Program-made: the position numbers and the translations under genes
Shown: one piece after another, positions 27,531 to 36,598 of the stretch
Layout of the letters: each line of letters opens with the position of its first letter
How positions within the stretch are numbered: position 1 is the stretch's first letter
Notes under the pieces: model-generated
Database searches by the model: none
Seen by the model: the letters and a program-made list of their open reading frames with translations, nothing else
What the model was told of the DNA's origin: nothing
Assembly (NCBI GenBank): GCA_943788895.1
Contig: CALSRZ010000004.1
Coordinates: 120,454 to 184,453 of the forward strand
Source: an uncultured Pseudomonadales bacterium
GTDB taxonomy: Bacteria; Pseudomonadota; Gammaproteobacteria; Pseudomonadales; Porticoccaceae
Direction: 5' to 3'
DNA: 64,000 nt

Positions 27531-28455
27531 CCAGCAGATCCCCATAGACCTCCTGTTTATTCGTTTCATTCAACATCTCATGGCGTCCTTGAGGATAGAG
27601 CTTACACTCAATATCTCTAACACCAGCAGTCTCCAGCACAGCGGCTAACTTTTTCACCCCTGCACCTTGCTCACCTACGGGATCCATTGCGCCGGAAAAG
27701 ATATAGATCGGGAGTTCTGGGCTGATCTTAGCCATTGCCTGAGGTGCCGAAAGATCGGCGAGACCTTTGAGAAAGTCATACCAAAACTGGCTTGAAATAG
27801 CCGCGCCGCACCAGGGATCTTGAATATAGTTATCGATCACTGCCTGGTCACTGGATATCCAGTCTTTATCCGTGCGCGCAGGTTTAAATCCATCATTAAA
27901 GGATCCAAATGACAGGGTTTCTAAAAGATTGCTAACTGAGGTTTTACCCACCCGCAGGCGTTCTATATTGGCAATTGAAGCGGCTATTCTGCACGTCCAG
28001 GCAGGGGCATAATTTGAGCCTGAAAGCACCAGACCTTGTAGTCGATCTTCAAGGTGGACTCCCTTGTCGCTAAGTATCTGGCAAAAGCGCGTGGCCATAA
28101 AAGAGCCCATACTATGGCCGAGAATAATTAGTGGTAGATCGTTCTGCGCGGCAAGATGCTCGAGTAGCTGATACTGGTCATCGATTATTTGATTCCAGCC
28201 ATCGTTATCGGCCAGATGGAAGAGACTGTTGCTGGCGTTGCCGGTTGCACCATGTCCGCGGTGATCGTCGGCGCTAACTTGATAGCCGTGCTGGTTGAGG
28301 TATTCGGCGAACTGCTGGTAGCGAGCACTGTGCTCGGTCATACCGTGCATTATATGCACCCAGGCTTTGGCTTGCCGGCCTGCTTGAACAGGCCACTGGT
28401 GATAGTAGTAGTCGCCTGGGTCGCCACTGTTGAAGGCAATGCTGTGTAAATTCAT
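27505..28455 (-). CDS. Lysophospholipase / monoacylglycerol lipase-type hydrolase
   Basis: A 316-residue alpha/beta hydrolase of the PldB/monoglyceride-lipase group. It has HIMHGMTEHSARYQQFAEYL, the family phrase DDHRGHGATG, nucleophile elbow GHSMGSF and the catalytic His in YPQGRHEMLNET. The acid is likely in FSGAMDPVG. No signal peptide is seen, so it acts in the cytoplasm or at the inner membrane. The last codons and stop lie in a 13-bp tandem repeat. Confidence 0.85.
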   Translation of the reverse strand: MNLHSIAFNSGDPGDYYYHQWPVQAGRQAKAWVHIMHGMTEHSARYQQFAEYLNQHGYQVSADDHRGHGATGNASNSLFHLADNDGWNQIIDDQYQLLEHLAAQNDLPLIILGHSMGSFMATRFCQILSDKGVHLEDRLQGLVLSGSNYAPAWTCRIAASIANIERLRVGKTSVSNLLETLSFGSFNDGFKPARTDKDWISSDQAVIDNYIQDPWCGAAISSQFWYDFLKGLADLSAPQAMAKISPELPIYIFSGAMDPVGEQGAGVKKLAAVLETAGVRDIECKLYPQGRHEMLNETNKQEVYGDLLVWLDSQVG

Positions 28456-28504
28456 AGGCTGCCTCTTTCTTATTGTTTTTTTGATTTAGATCCTTCTATA
28501 CCTA

Positions 28505-29284
28505 TTAGCGCTTCTTGCGACGCTTTCTACTCAGGTGATTAAACAGATCAATATACTGCCCAGTCAGCTTATGAGACGGGGCCAGATAAATCAGTGGCAC
28601 GCACTCATTGTGAGACTCTTTCATTTTCACCGACTGATTTAAATAAGTCGGAATAATCGGCAGCTTTTCTTTTTTCATCTCGGCAATTAAACGCGTTGGC
28701 AGAGATGCCATTGGCTGGAACTGGTTTACAACAATACCGCCAATATCTAAATCATCATTGTGATCTTCGCGAATCTCATAGATCACATTGAGAATAGAGT
28801 AGAGCGCCTGTCTCGAGAAAGCATCGCAGTCAAAGGGGATCAGGCAGTTGTCGGCACAGATCAGCGCGGATCTGGTATAGAAATTGAGTGCCGGGGCTGT
28901 ATCTATATAAACCTCATCGAACTCTTTATCCAGCTTGTTTAGCAGGTCGCGAAGCTTGTAGATCTTCTGTCTGGATTCAAGCTTATGCTCCAGTGTCAGC
29001 AGGTTAGAGCTGGAGGGGAGAACGGAGAGGTTTTCAAAGGGTGATTCATGGACATAATCCATAGGCTCATTGAGTTTTGAAGAGAACTCCAGAGTGCCAT
29101 CGAAATAGTCGGCTACGGTGTTTTCTTCTGGTGTTTTGCCAAGTAGATAATGGGTTGAGTTGCACTGGGAATCGAGATCTACAACCAGGGTGCGCTTGCC
29201 TCGCGAGGCGCTGATCGCTGCGAGGTTACAAGTGATACTCGATTTGCCAACGCCGCCTTTTTCGTTAAAAATCACTCTTCGCAT
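28505..29284 (-). CDS. ParA/MinD-family ATPase without a ParB partner
   Basis: A 259-residue P-loop ATPase with the deviant Walker A KGGVGKSSITCNLA, Walker A' VVDLDSQCNSTHYLLG and Walker B YIDTAPAL. The C-terminus is strongly basic (LSRKRRKKR) and may bind DNA. ParA proteins position DNA, chemoreceptors or other cargo on the nucleoid. No ParB-like gene or parS-like repeat is visible nearby, so the cargo is unknown. The gene lies 33 bases after batD on the same strand and could belong to the same transcript. Confidence 0.85.
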   Translation of the reverse strand: MRRVIFNEKGGVGKSSITCNLAAISASRGKRTLVVDLDSQCNSTHYLLGKTPEENTVADYFDGTLEFSSKLNEPMDYVHESPFENLSVLPSSSNLLTLEHKLESRQKIYKLRDLLNKLDKEFDEVYIDTAPALNFYTRSALICADNCLIPFDCDAFSRQALYSILNVIYEIREDHNDDLDIGGIVVNQFQPMASLPTRLIAEMKKEKLPIIPTYLNQSVKMKESHNECVPLIYLAPSHKLTGQYIDLFNHLSRKRRKKR

Positions 29285-29317
29285 TGATCTACTCCAGTTG
29301 ATAAAAGTTGCCTGATT

Positions 29318-31084
29318 CTACCCAATGTTGTCAGTGGGATACAGCGGCTTTAAGCCATTCGTCGAAGTTTTACCCTTTACTGCAGGCGTATCCAGTTTTT
29401 TAAGTATATTTATCAGCAATTTAATATCGGCTTTTTCGCTTGATTCCCTGGTGTAGAGGTTCTGATCAAGCAGTTTAAACTGTTCCCACAGTTGCGGGTC
29501 TGCACTCTCACTGCAGAACTGGGTAATTTCATTTAGGGTTTTAATTTTTCCCTCGGGAAAGGCACAGCGGCCCCAAGCGAGAATGGCTTCGCGAACGGCG
29601 GCTAAATCCTCTTTACCTGCAGCAATTTCGATCGCTTTAAGCTGCTGCTTTAGTTTGAGTCTAGGGCTGTCGGTCTGACTATTATTTGCCGACTTGCGAG
29701 TGGCTACTTTGGGGCGTTTTAGCAGCAGCGCTGCAACCAGTGCCAATAAAAGTGCATTGAGCGCCAGAGAAAATTGTATCAGCCGCGAGGCGCCAGTCGA
29801 TTCCAGCAGTGATTGTTGCTCAATACTCTGTACCGGGCTGATATCTGCCATATCTATAGGTGCAAGGGTTGAGTCTAGGGCGGCTGTAGAATCGGCAGCG
29901 GCAGGGCCGACATTTAATTCTAAAGCTTCCAGTGTTGCCGTCTGCATTCGCTGATGAACTGTATCCCACCAGCGCACCGAAATCTTCGGCAGACTAATTT
30001 TGCCCTGACGGTTGGGTACCAGGGCGAATGACTCGCGGCGAATGCCGCTAACGCCGCCCGCAGCGACCTGTTCATCCAACTGAGCTTGATCTGGGTAGAC
30101 CTTATAGTCACTGCTCGGCTCAAGATTCAGGGGCTGTATCTGCGCGCCGGTCAATCCTTTGGCGCTAATGGTAATTGTTCGGGTGATCGGTTCGCCAACC
30201 ACCAGCTGATCTAGATTGCTGCTCCACTGCTGATTTAATTGCACTTGGCTGCTGGGCATCCACTGGTCTGCAGCTATATGCGCTGGCTTGGCCATAACAT
30301 TGATAACTTTGGACTGGGTGTTACGAACCAGCTGGTTGCCTCTGCTGCGAAAAAAACTGTTCTGGCTGTTATTGGCAACCTGATGGGCGCTGATAGCGAT
30401 GGCTGGAATATCCAGTTTGCCGCTGGCTTGGGGAAAGACCGCGAAGGTCATTTCAACCACTATATAGTCCTTGCTGCCAATGCGTTTTCGAAATTGATTC
30501 TGGCTGACATTCTGTACTATAGCGCCGGGTATTTTCAGCTCTTCTATAGAGAGATCGGTAAGTTGAATGGAGGTATAGAGTCGGTGGGTTAGTAGCAACT
30601 GCTCTTGAACATAGACTGCCGATTTATCGACCATTGTCTCGGTATAGACCGGCTGCCCGGTGGCATTGGAGGGGCTGGCTTTACGCACGGTTATTTGAAT
30701 GGCGTTACTGATATCCTTTTTGAATTTAATCGAGGGGATCAGGAGTTTACCTAGGCGTTTGGGTGCCAGTGTCAGCTTCCAGTCGGTATAGGACTCACTG
30801 CGCCCATTGATATTACTGTACTGCTGTTGTCGATTGTTGGAGAGAATTTTAAAGTCCCTCTGCAGCACATCAAAATTGGGTTCGCTGGTCAGTACCTGAG
30901 CATCATAGCGCAGGGTAAGCTGCAGGGTTTCATTGCTGTCGAGCACAGTGCGATCGGCTGTGGCAGTCAGTTTTGCCCAGCCGGGACTGGATAGTGTCAG
31001 GCTTAAAAGCAGTGTTAGAAAACCACCGCTAAATTTGCGCCAGGTAATGCTATTTAATATTGTTTGCATAGTTGTCTTTTTCAT
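29318..31084 (-). CDS. batD: BatD family protein
   Basis: A 588-residue envelope protein. An N-terminal signal peptide ends near residue 37 (SSPGWA). The extracytoplasmic beta-rich BatD region begins LTATADRTVLDSNETLQLTL. One transmembrane helix lies near residues 455-475 (NALLLALVAALLL), followed by a cytoplasmic tail. BatD belongs to the Bacteroides aerotolerance-type operon; its role here is inferred to be envelope stress. It starts 6 bases after the BatBC gene. Confidence 0.88.
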   Translation of the reverse strand: MKKTTMQTILNSITWRKFSGGFLTLLLSLTLSSPGWAKLTATADRTVLDSNETLQLTLRYDAQVLTSEPNFDVLQRDFKILSNNRQQQYSNINGRSESYTDWKLTLAPKRLGKLLIPSIKFKKDISNAIQITVRKASPSNATGQPVYTETMVDKSAVYVQEQLLLTHRLYTSIQLTDLSIEELKIPGAIVQNVSQNQFRKRIGSKDYIVVEMTFAVFPQASGKLDIPAIAISAHQVANNSQNSFFRSRGNQLVRNTQSKVINVMAKPAHIAADQWMPSSQVQLNQQWSSNLDQLVVGEPITRTITISAKGLTGAQIQPLNLEPSSDYKVYPDQAQLDEQVAAGGVSGIRRESFALVPNRQGKISLPKISVRWWDTVHQRMQTATLEALELNVGPAAADSTAALDSTLAPIDMADISPVQSIEQQSLLESTGASRLIQFSLALNALLLALVAALLLKRPKVATRKSANNSQTDSPRLKLKQQLKAIEIAAGKEDLAAVREAILAWGRCAFPEGKIKTLNEITQFCSESADPQLWEQFKLLDQNLYTRESSEKADIKLLINILKKLDTPAVKGKTSTNGLKPLYPTDNIG

Positions 31085-31090
31085 TGGGTT

Positions 31091-32965
31091 TTACCAGCGT
31101 TCCTGTTGTTGCTCACTGGGTGGCGTCGGGCGACGTTGCTCAAGGGCACGCTGTCGCGACTGATAACGGAATTTCTCGCGCAGCAATCCACCCGGATCAT
31201 CTGGTACACGGCGCAGCCACTGTTGCAGTTCCTGTTGCGCCTGTTTCTGTTCTTCGGTGAGCTCTTCGGTGAGCTCTTCTTTAAGTTCAGCAGCCCGTTG
31301 CTCTGCCTGTTCATCCCTTTCTTGCTGAGCTTCTTTTTTAGCCTGGTCTTCAGCTTCTGACTGCTGGGCTTCTTGATTCTGGGCTTCTTGTTCCCTGGCT
31401 TCTTGTTCCTGAGCTTTCTGTTGTTGCTGCTCAGACTGTTCGCCGCTGGATTGTTGATCCTGGTTTTGTTCTTGATTCTGCTGTTGATTTTGTTGGGATT
31501 CGGACTGCTGTTCCTGACTTTGGTCTTGGTTCTGATCCTGGTTTTGATCTTGGCTTTGGTCTTTGTTCTGCTGCTGTTCCTGTTGCTGCTTTTTAAGCTG
31601 CTTAACCAGTTCGCGATTGTCCATTGCATCGGCCATATCCGGCTGCAGTTTTAAGGCTTGGTTATAGGCCTCAATAGCACTGTCGAAATCGCCGGATTTT
31701 GCCAGTCCATTGCCGCGATTATAGTGGCCATCGGCGCTGTCGTTTTGCACAAACTCATCAATAGCCGTCTGGTAATCACCGGCTTTATAGGCGGCACTGC
31801 CACGCCATTGCGGGTCTTTAAATAAGGCCTGGGCAGTCTCGGCATCATCGTTCTGCAGTGCGTTGTGCGCCTGCTGATCTGCAGTTTGCCAGAGGTTGCG
31901 CCATTCAAAGGCCGAGGCCGGATCGGAAAACAGTGAGGGGACTAGTAGTAGCAGGGCAATATTACCTTTGCGGAAACTCACCAGAACGATTGGCAGGAGT
32001 AAAAATACCAGCCAGAAACCCTGGTCATTCCAGAGATCAAAGTCACGCTCCAGTTCCTTGCTGGCATCGGGAAACAGCTCTTCGGTGGTCGCCAGCAGGG
32101 CGCTGATATCGCTGTCATCGGCGCTCATGGTTCTATACTTACCACCGCTGTTTTGCGCGAGCATCTTTAGCGAGGCGGCAGACATTTTAGGAATCAGGAT
32201 CGCGCCATTGCTATCCTTGACAAATCCACCGGAACCGGTCGGGATTGGTGCTCCCTGTGCAGTGCCAACGCCAAGAATCGACAGGCGAAATTTACCCGCT
32301 TGTTTGACCAAGGATTGCACCGTGGCGAAGGCCGGGCTGGCGACACCATCGGTAATCAATAATAGGTCTGCCTGCTGGTAACCGCCATTAATCGCCAGTT
32401 GCAGTGCGGTTTCCACAGCTTCTTCGGTATTGCTGCCATAAACCGGCAACAGCGCGGGCTGCAATGTGGGTACCAGACTGATAATGGTGTTGCTGTCTTC
32501 GGTCAGCGGTGAAAGTGTGTAGGCTTCGCCGCCATACACCACCAGTGCGCTGTATCCCTCACCGCGGTTTTTCAGAATATCGATCAGCTTGTAGCGCGCG
32601 CGTGCCAGGCGACTGGGCACAATATCTTCGGCGAGCATTGATGGTGAGAGATCCATGATCAGTATCAGTGCACTATCTTTTTTATGCACCGGCTGCGGTA
32701 ACTGCTGCCAGGTGGGGCCGGATAATGCCAGGCAGCCAACAATCCATCCCAGCAATAGCCAGTAGATTCCGCGCTGCTTTTTATTGCCATCGCCGTGCAT
32801 TAAAAATGGCAGAAGGGCCGGGTTAATAATTTTTTCCCAGTTGCCAGCACTGCGTTTTCGCCACTGGGCAACGGCGACTATTAATAGTGCGGGAAGCAGA
32901 GCCCAGAGCATAAGAGGTCGCAGAAAATGAAATTCGCTGAAGTCAGTGCTTATAAATTCAGGCAT
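31091..32965 (-). CDS. batB: Fused BatB-BatC: von Willebrand A domain plus TPR and Gln-rich tail
   Basis: This 624-residue protein starts MPEFISTDFSEFHFL at 32965 (the frame is open to 33007 but that part overlaps batA). Two N-terminal membrane helices precede a VWA domain with an intact MIDAS (DLSPSMLAED, later TDGVAS). A further membrane helix pair lies near 325-355. TPR repeats follow (about 365-460; HYNRGNGLAKSGDFDSAIEAYNQAL spans one). A long Gln/Glu-rich low-complexity region then leads to a short Arg-rich end. BatB and BatC are separate in Bacteroides; the fusion makes their cooperation explicit. It overlaps batA by 8 bases. Confidence 0.9.
   Translation of the reverse strand: MPEFISTDFSEFHFLRPLMLWALLPALLIVAVAQWRKRSAGNWEKIINPALLPFLMHGDGNKKQRGIYWLLLGWIVGCLALSGPTWQQLPQPVHKKDSALILIMDLSPSMLAEDIVPSRLARARYKLIDILKNRGEGYSALVVYGGEAYTLSPLTEDSNTIISLVPTLQPALLPVYGSNTEEAVETALQLAINGGYQQADLLLITDGVASPAFATVQSLVKQAGKFRLSILGVGTAQGAPIPTGSGGFVKDSNGAILIPKMSAASLKMLAQNSGGKYRTMSADDSDISALLATTEELFPDASKELERDFDLWNDQGFWLVFLLLPIVLVSFRKGNIALLLLVPSLFSDPASAFEWRNLWQTADQQAHNALQNDDAETAQALFKDPQWRGSAAYKAGDYQTAIDEFVQNDSADGHYNRGNGLAKSGDFDSAIEAYNQALKLQPDMADAMDNRELVKQLKKQQQEQQQNKDQSQDQNQDQNQDQSQEQQSESQQNQQQNQEQNQDQQSSGEQSEQQQQKAQEQEAREQEAQNQEAQQSEAEDQAKKEAQQERDEQAEQRAAELKEELTEELTEEQKQAQQELQQWLRRVPDDPGGLLREKFRYQSRQRALEQRRPTPPSEQQQERW
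31215..31600 (-). repeat. Glutamine-rich low-complexity segment in BatBC
   Basis: About 385 bases of imperfect CAG/CAA/GAG/GAC repeats encode a segment with runs such as KKQQQEQQQNKDQ and repeated DQNQDQ, then EQEAREQEAQNQEAQQ. The segment is charged, probably disordered or a long helix, and lies after the TPR domain. On the opposite strand it gives a false Leu-rich frame. Confidence 0.85.
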
Positions 32966-33962
32966 TTGACCTCCTGATACCATTACTGGAAACAGTAAAC
33001 AGTGCAATCAATAAACTCAGCGCAAAGGCCAGCGCCAGGGGCCAGTGGTAGAGGGCGGCTACAGGGCGAATGGTTTCCGCGTCCTGTTCTATGGGCTCGA
33101 GGCGATTGAGTTCGCGGTAAATCTCTGTCAGTTCCTGGGGGTTGCGCGCGCGAAAGAATTTGCCGCCGGTGGCATCGGCAATGCCGTTAAGGGTTTTCTC
33201 ATCGAGATCAGCCGAGGGGTTGGTGACGCGCGTACCAAACAGACTGCGGGTTTCCATCGCCTCTGCGCCTATACCGATGGTGTAAATTTTTACCTTGGCG
33301 CGGCTGGCCAGTTCAGCGGCTTTGAGGGGGTCCAGTTCACCGGCATTATTGGCGCCATCGGTGAGTAGAATAACCACTCGATGATTTTCTGGTCTTTCCT
33401 GTAAGCGTTTTACCGAGAGACCAATGGCATCTCCGATGGCAGTGCCATTGCCGGCAAATCCCAGCTGCGCTTCATAGAGCAGGGTCTGCATGGTTTTGCG
33501 GTCAAAGGTCAGCGGTGTCTGTAGATAGGCTTTTTCGCCAAATAAAATCAGTCCCAGACGATCGCCCTGACGCTCAATAACAAAGTCGCCGACCACGGCT
33601 TTAACCGCGACCAGCCGATTGACGAACTCGCCGTTAAGTTGCATATCTTCCCGCTCCATACTGCCGGAGATATCTACCGCCAATAAAATATCGCGACCAT
33701 TGGTTGGCAGGGCGACGGGTTCGCCGATCCAGATCGGTCTGCTGACAGCCAGCAGGGCACTCAGCCAGATAAGCCACAGGGCGGATAAGAGTAGTGATTT
33801 TCGCAAGCTATTGGTTGCCGTAGAACTGGCTTCCCCGGCGGCATTGGCTAACAATGGCGCTCGCAGGGCGCGCAGTTGAACCTCGGCTGGTTTGCGCAGC
33901 CATCTATAGAGCAGCGGAAGCGGTGCGAGTGTTAGTGCCCATGGCCAGAGTAGTTCTAACAT
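32958..33962 (-). CDS. batA: BatA, von Willebrand A domain membrane protein
   Basis: A 334-residue protein with two N-terminal hydrophobic helices (about 1-20 and 55-75), a VWA domain with intact MIDAS (AVDISGSMERED, later LTDGANNAGE) and a C-terminal helix near 305-325. BatA is the first VWA protein of the MoxR/Bat operon and is thought to act in metal-dependent protein binding at the periplasmic or membrane face. Overlaps both neighbouring genes by a few bases. Confidence 0.93.
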   Translation of the reverse strand: MLELLWPWALTLAPLPLLYRWLRKPAEVQLRALRAPLLANAAGEASSTATNSLRKSLLLSALWLIWLSALLAVSRPIWIGEPVALPTNGRDILLAVDISGSMEREDMQLNGEFVNRLVAVKAVVGDFVIERQGDRLGLILFGEKAYLQTPLTFDRKTMQTLLYEAQLGFAGNGTAIGDAIGLSVKRLQERPENHRVVILLTDGANNAGELDPLKAAELASRAKVKIYTIGIGAEAMETRSLFGTRVTNPSADLDEKTLNGIADATGGKFFRARNPQELTEIYRELNRLEPIEQDAETIRPVAALYHWPLALAFALSLLIALFTVSSNGIRRSNA

Positions 33963-34471
33963 GGATTTTCAGGCTCCAGTTTATCCTCTGGTAGGTGTCG
34001 ATCAATCCAGCGGCTGGCATCCTCAAATAGTTCGTCGTTCTGATGGCTTAGTTGTTTATCACTACTATATAGCGCCAGATCCAAATCTATATTCAGGCGT
34101 TCAAAAACCGGCTTATCGCAGCTGCGCTGCAGCATGCGAATAAATTCCAAAATACTCTGACTGCCTGGCTGGAGGCTGGGGTAAGCGCTGTTGGCTGTCT
34201 GCTTTAACAGTTCAAAAAGCCCACGCAACTGTTGCTGTGAATTGCTCTCCAGTTGTAATGCTTTGAGTTGTTTCTGTGCCTGGCGACGATAGAGTTTGGC
34301 GCTGTAGCGACGGTAGAGGATGCTTATTAGCCAGCCTGATAGCAGGCAGCCGGCGATAATTAAAATCCACCAGCCCGGTGCCAGCGGCCACCAGCTGATC
34401 GGTTCCGGCAGATGAATATCGCGCAGTTGATCCAGTGGGTTCGGGGCGGCCCCTGTCAAAGGATTGGCCAT
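33956..34471 (-). CDS. DUF4381 family membrane protein
   Basis: A 171-residue protein. After DQLRDIHLPEPISWWPLAPG comes one transmembrane helix (about 32-52) and a helical cytoplasmic region. DUF4381 genes sit between DUF58 and batA in MoxR operons, and the motif LRDIHLPEPISWWP is typical. The molecular role is unknown. Confidence 0.88.
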   Translation of the reverse strand: MANPLTGAAPNPLDQLRDIHLPEPISWWPLAPGWWILIIAGCLLSGWLISILYRRYSAKLYRRQAQKQLKALQLESNSQQQLRGLFELLKQTANSAYPSLQPGSQSILEFIRMLQRSCDKPVFERLNIDLDLALYSSDKQLSHQNDELFEDASRWIDRHLPEDKLEPENPC

Positions 34472-35418
34472 TAGCTGCGCCGTCCTTTGCGTCGTTTGCC
34501 ATAGGCCTGGGCGAGTGTGCTCATCACCGGATCGGCGCTATTAAATGGCAGTAGACCGGCTGATAATTGCTGACTAAATTTTTGCAATCGCTGGCTGCGC
34601 TCGGCAAAAGCATTGGCAAATTCTTCACGCAGGCTGCTATTACCGGTATCGAGTAGTCGTTGATGCTCACCATCGCTGACTGCATAGAGTGCTGGTTCGG
34701 GTAGCTCGGTTTCAATACTGTCGTAAACATGGCAGAAATTGAGGTTGCCGTGACGCGCCAGTTCAAACAGGTGTCGCTCGCACTCCTGGTCAAAGTCATG
34801 GAAGTCGCTGACAACAAATATGGTGGTGCCGGGCAGGGAGAAGCGTCGCGTCTCTTCGAGTATATGGGCGAGACTCAGCTGCTGCTGATCGGCAACCGGT
34901 TCCAGTAACTGCTGGCTAAAGTCCTGCAGCTCATGAATAAACTGCAGAACAGCATGATGGCTGCGGCGCGATTTTACTTCCGCTTGGTGCTGAGCGCCAA
35001 ATACCAGTCCGCCCACTCGATCATTGGCGTTGAGCCCGGCCCATGCCAGTGCTGCTGAAATTTCACAGGCGACCACAGATTTAAGTCGCTGGCTGCCAAA
35101 AAACATTGAGCTGCGCAGGTCGCTGACAACCAGTACTGGGCGCTCGCGTTCTTCGCGAAATATCTTGGTGTGTGGGACCTGAGTTTTGGCGGTAACTCGC
35201 CAGTCGATACTGCGTACATCATCGCCGGGTTGGTAGATGCGCACTTCCTCGAAGTCCATGCCGCGGCCGCGAAACCTTGAGCGGTGTCCACCGGCCATCA
35301 TCTGCCGTGCCTGGATGCGCGGAAAGCCGGTTAGCTCTCGAGCACCATAGCGCAGCTTGACCATTGCGCTGACACTGGCGATGGCTGGATGGTCATTATC
35401 GTCTAGATTCTGGGTCAT
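34471..35418 (-). CDS. DUF58 domain protein of the MoxR operon
   Basis: A 315-residue cytoplasmic protein with the DUF58 core FEEVRIYQPGDDVRSIDWRV followed by RPVLVVSDLRSSMFFG, a VWA-like fold. It overlaps the moxR stop and the DUF4381 start by single bases, so the four genes are translated together. DUF58 proteins are predicted partners of the MoxR ATPase. Confidence 0.92.
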   Translation of the reverse strand: MTQNLDDNDHPAIASVSAMVKLRYGARELTGFPRIQARQMMAGGHRSRFRGRGMDFEEVRIYQPGDDVRSIDWRVTAKTQVPHTKIFREERERPVLVVSDLRSSMFFGSQRLKSVVACEISAALAWAGLNANDRVGGLVFGAQHQAEVKSRRSHHAVLQFIHELQDFSQQLLEPVADQQQLSLAHILEETRRFSLPGTTIFVVSDFHDFDQECERHLFELARHGNLNFCHVYDSIETELPEPALYAVSDGEHQRLLDTGNSSLREEFANAFAERSQRLQKFSQQLSAGLLPFNSADPVMSTLAQAYGKRRKGRRS

Positions 35419-36371
35419 CAGGCTGAGGCGACAGTTTCCAGTAATGTATCAATAACCTGGTTGGCGGTGATGCCGCTGGCCTCTGCCTCGAAACTCAGAA
35501 TCAGGCGGTGGCGCAAGACATCGTGGGCCACTGCGCGAATATCATCAGGGGTGACAAAGTCACGGCCCTGCAGCCAGGCCATGGCGCGGCTGCAGCGATC
35601 CAGGGCTATAGTGGCACGCGGGCTGGCACCGTAGTCGAGCCAGTTGGCGAGATCGCCGCCGTAACGTTTGGCATCGCGGGTGGCGAGGATTAGCTGCACT
35701 AAATACTCTTCAACCGGCTCGGCCATATGCACCGCGAGAGCTTCTTTGCGCGCGGCAAAAAGAGTTTCCTGGGTGAGTGCCTCGATGCCCGGGGCTTTTT
35801 CCTGCAATGACTCCCTGCGGGTAAGCTGCAGAATCAGGTGCTCGGTTTCCGGTGCTGGATAGTCGACCATAATATGCATTAGGAATCGATCCATCTGTGC
35901 TTCCGGAAGTGGGTAGGTGCCTTCCTGCTCGATAGGGTTCTGGGTGGCCATCACCAGAAACAGTTGCGGTAGCGGGTAGGTGGTGCCACCGACTGAGACC
36001 TGGCGTTCGGCCATGGCTTCGAGCAGGGCGGATTGAACCTTGGCCGGTGCGCGGTTAATTTCATCGGCAAGCACCAGATTGTGAAAGAGTGGGCCGGCCT
36101 GGAATTCAAAGTTTCCCTGCTGGGGCCGGTAGATGTCACTGCCGGTAATATCGGCGGGCAGCAGGTCAGGGGTAAATTGAACCCGCTGGAAGTCGCCTTC
36201 AATGCCCTCGGAGAGGGTTTTGATCGCCTTGGTTTTGGCAAGCCCCGGTGCGCCTTCGACAAGCAGGTGGCCGTCGGCTAACAGCGCAATAATTAAACGT
36301 TCGACGAGATGATTTTGGCCGACGATCTGTTCGTTCAACCAGTCTTTGAGAAGATGAATTTTCTGGTGCAA
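35418..36371 (-). CDS. moxR: MoxR-type AAA+ ATPase
   Basis: A 317-residue AAA+ ATPase of the MoxR family. It has Walker A EGAPGLAKTKAI, Walker B NLVLADEINRAPAKVQSALL, sensor 1 in VMATQNPIEQEG and the family phrase YPLPEAQMDRFLMHI. MoxR proteins act as chaperones that activate or assemble VWA-containing partners, here BatA, BatB and DUF58. It is the first gene of the seven-gene minus-strand run that ends at batD or parA. Confidence 0.95.
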   Translation of the reverse strand: MHQKIHLLKDWLNEQIVGQNHLVERLIIALLADGHLLVEGAPGLAKTKAIKTLSEGIEGDFQRVQFTPDLLPADITGSDIYRPQQGNFEFQAGPLFHNLVLADEINRAPAKVQSALLEAMAERQVSVGGTTYPLPQLFLVMATQNPIEQEGTYPLPEAQMDRFLMHIMVDYPAPETEHLILQLTRRESLQEKAPGIEALTQETLFAARKEALAVHMAEPVEEYLVQLILATRDAKRYGGDLANWLDYGASPRATIALDRCSRAMAWLQGRDFVTPDDIRAVAHDVLRHRLILSFEAEASGITANQVIDTLLETVASA

Positions 36372-36396
36372 AAAGATTCCCCTGTTAGCTTTTGTT

Positions 36397-36416
36397 GAGG
36401 CTCTTTATTGAGCCTC
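36397..36416 (-). promoter_or_regulatory. Inverted repeat upstream of moxR
   Basis: Perfect 7-bp arms GAGGCTC / GAGCCTC with a 6-base A/T-rich loop lie 26 bases before the moxR start. It could be an operator or leader hairpin of the operon; no T-run follows on either side. Confidence 0.35.
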
Positions 36417-36598
36417 TGTGGCGCGATAATTGAGAACATTCTAGTACCTCAATTAATAACGCACAAACCTGATTTTGTAGGCTATAGTATTGGCATTGAT
36501 AGCCTCAATGCTATGCATAATTAATTTGATTTTAACAACCCCTAATTCAGGTAAATAGTACAGACTAAATTTTTATCAAAAGGTTGCAGATTTTGATC

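Noticed and set aside
31373..31654. Plus-strand Leu-rich frame resembling a small membrane protein
   Set aside because: It is the complement of the Gln-rich repeat of BatBC; CAG-type repeats read backwards give CTG (Leu).
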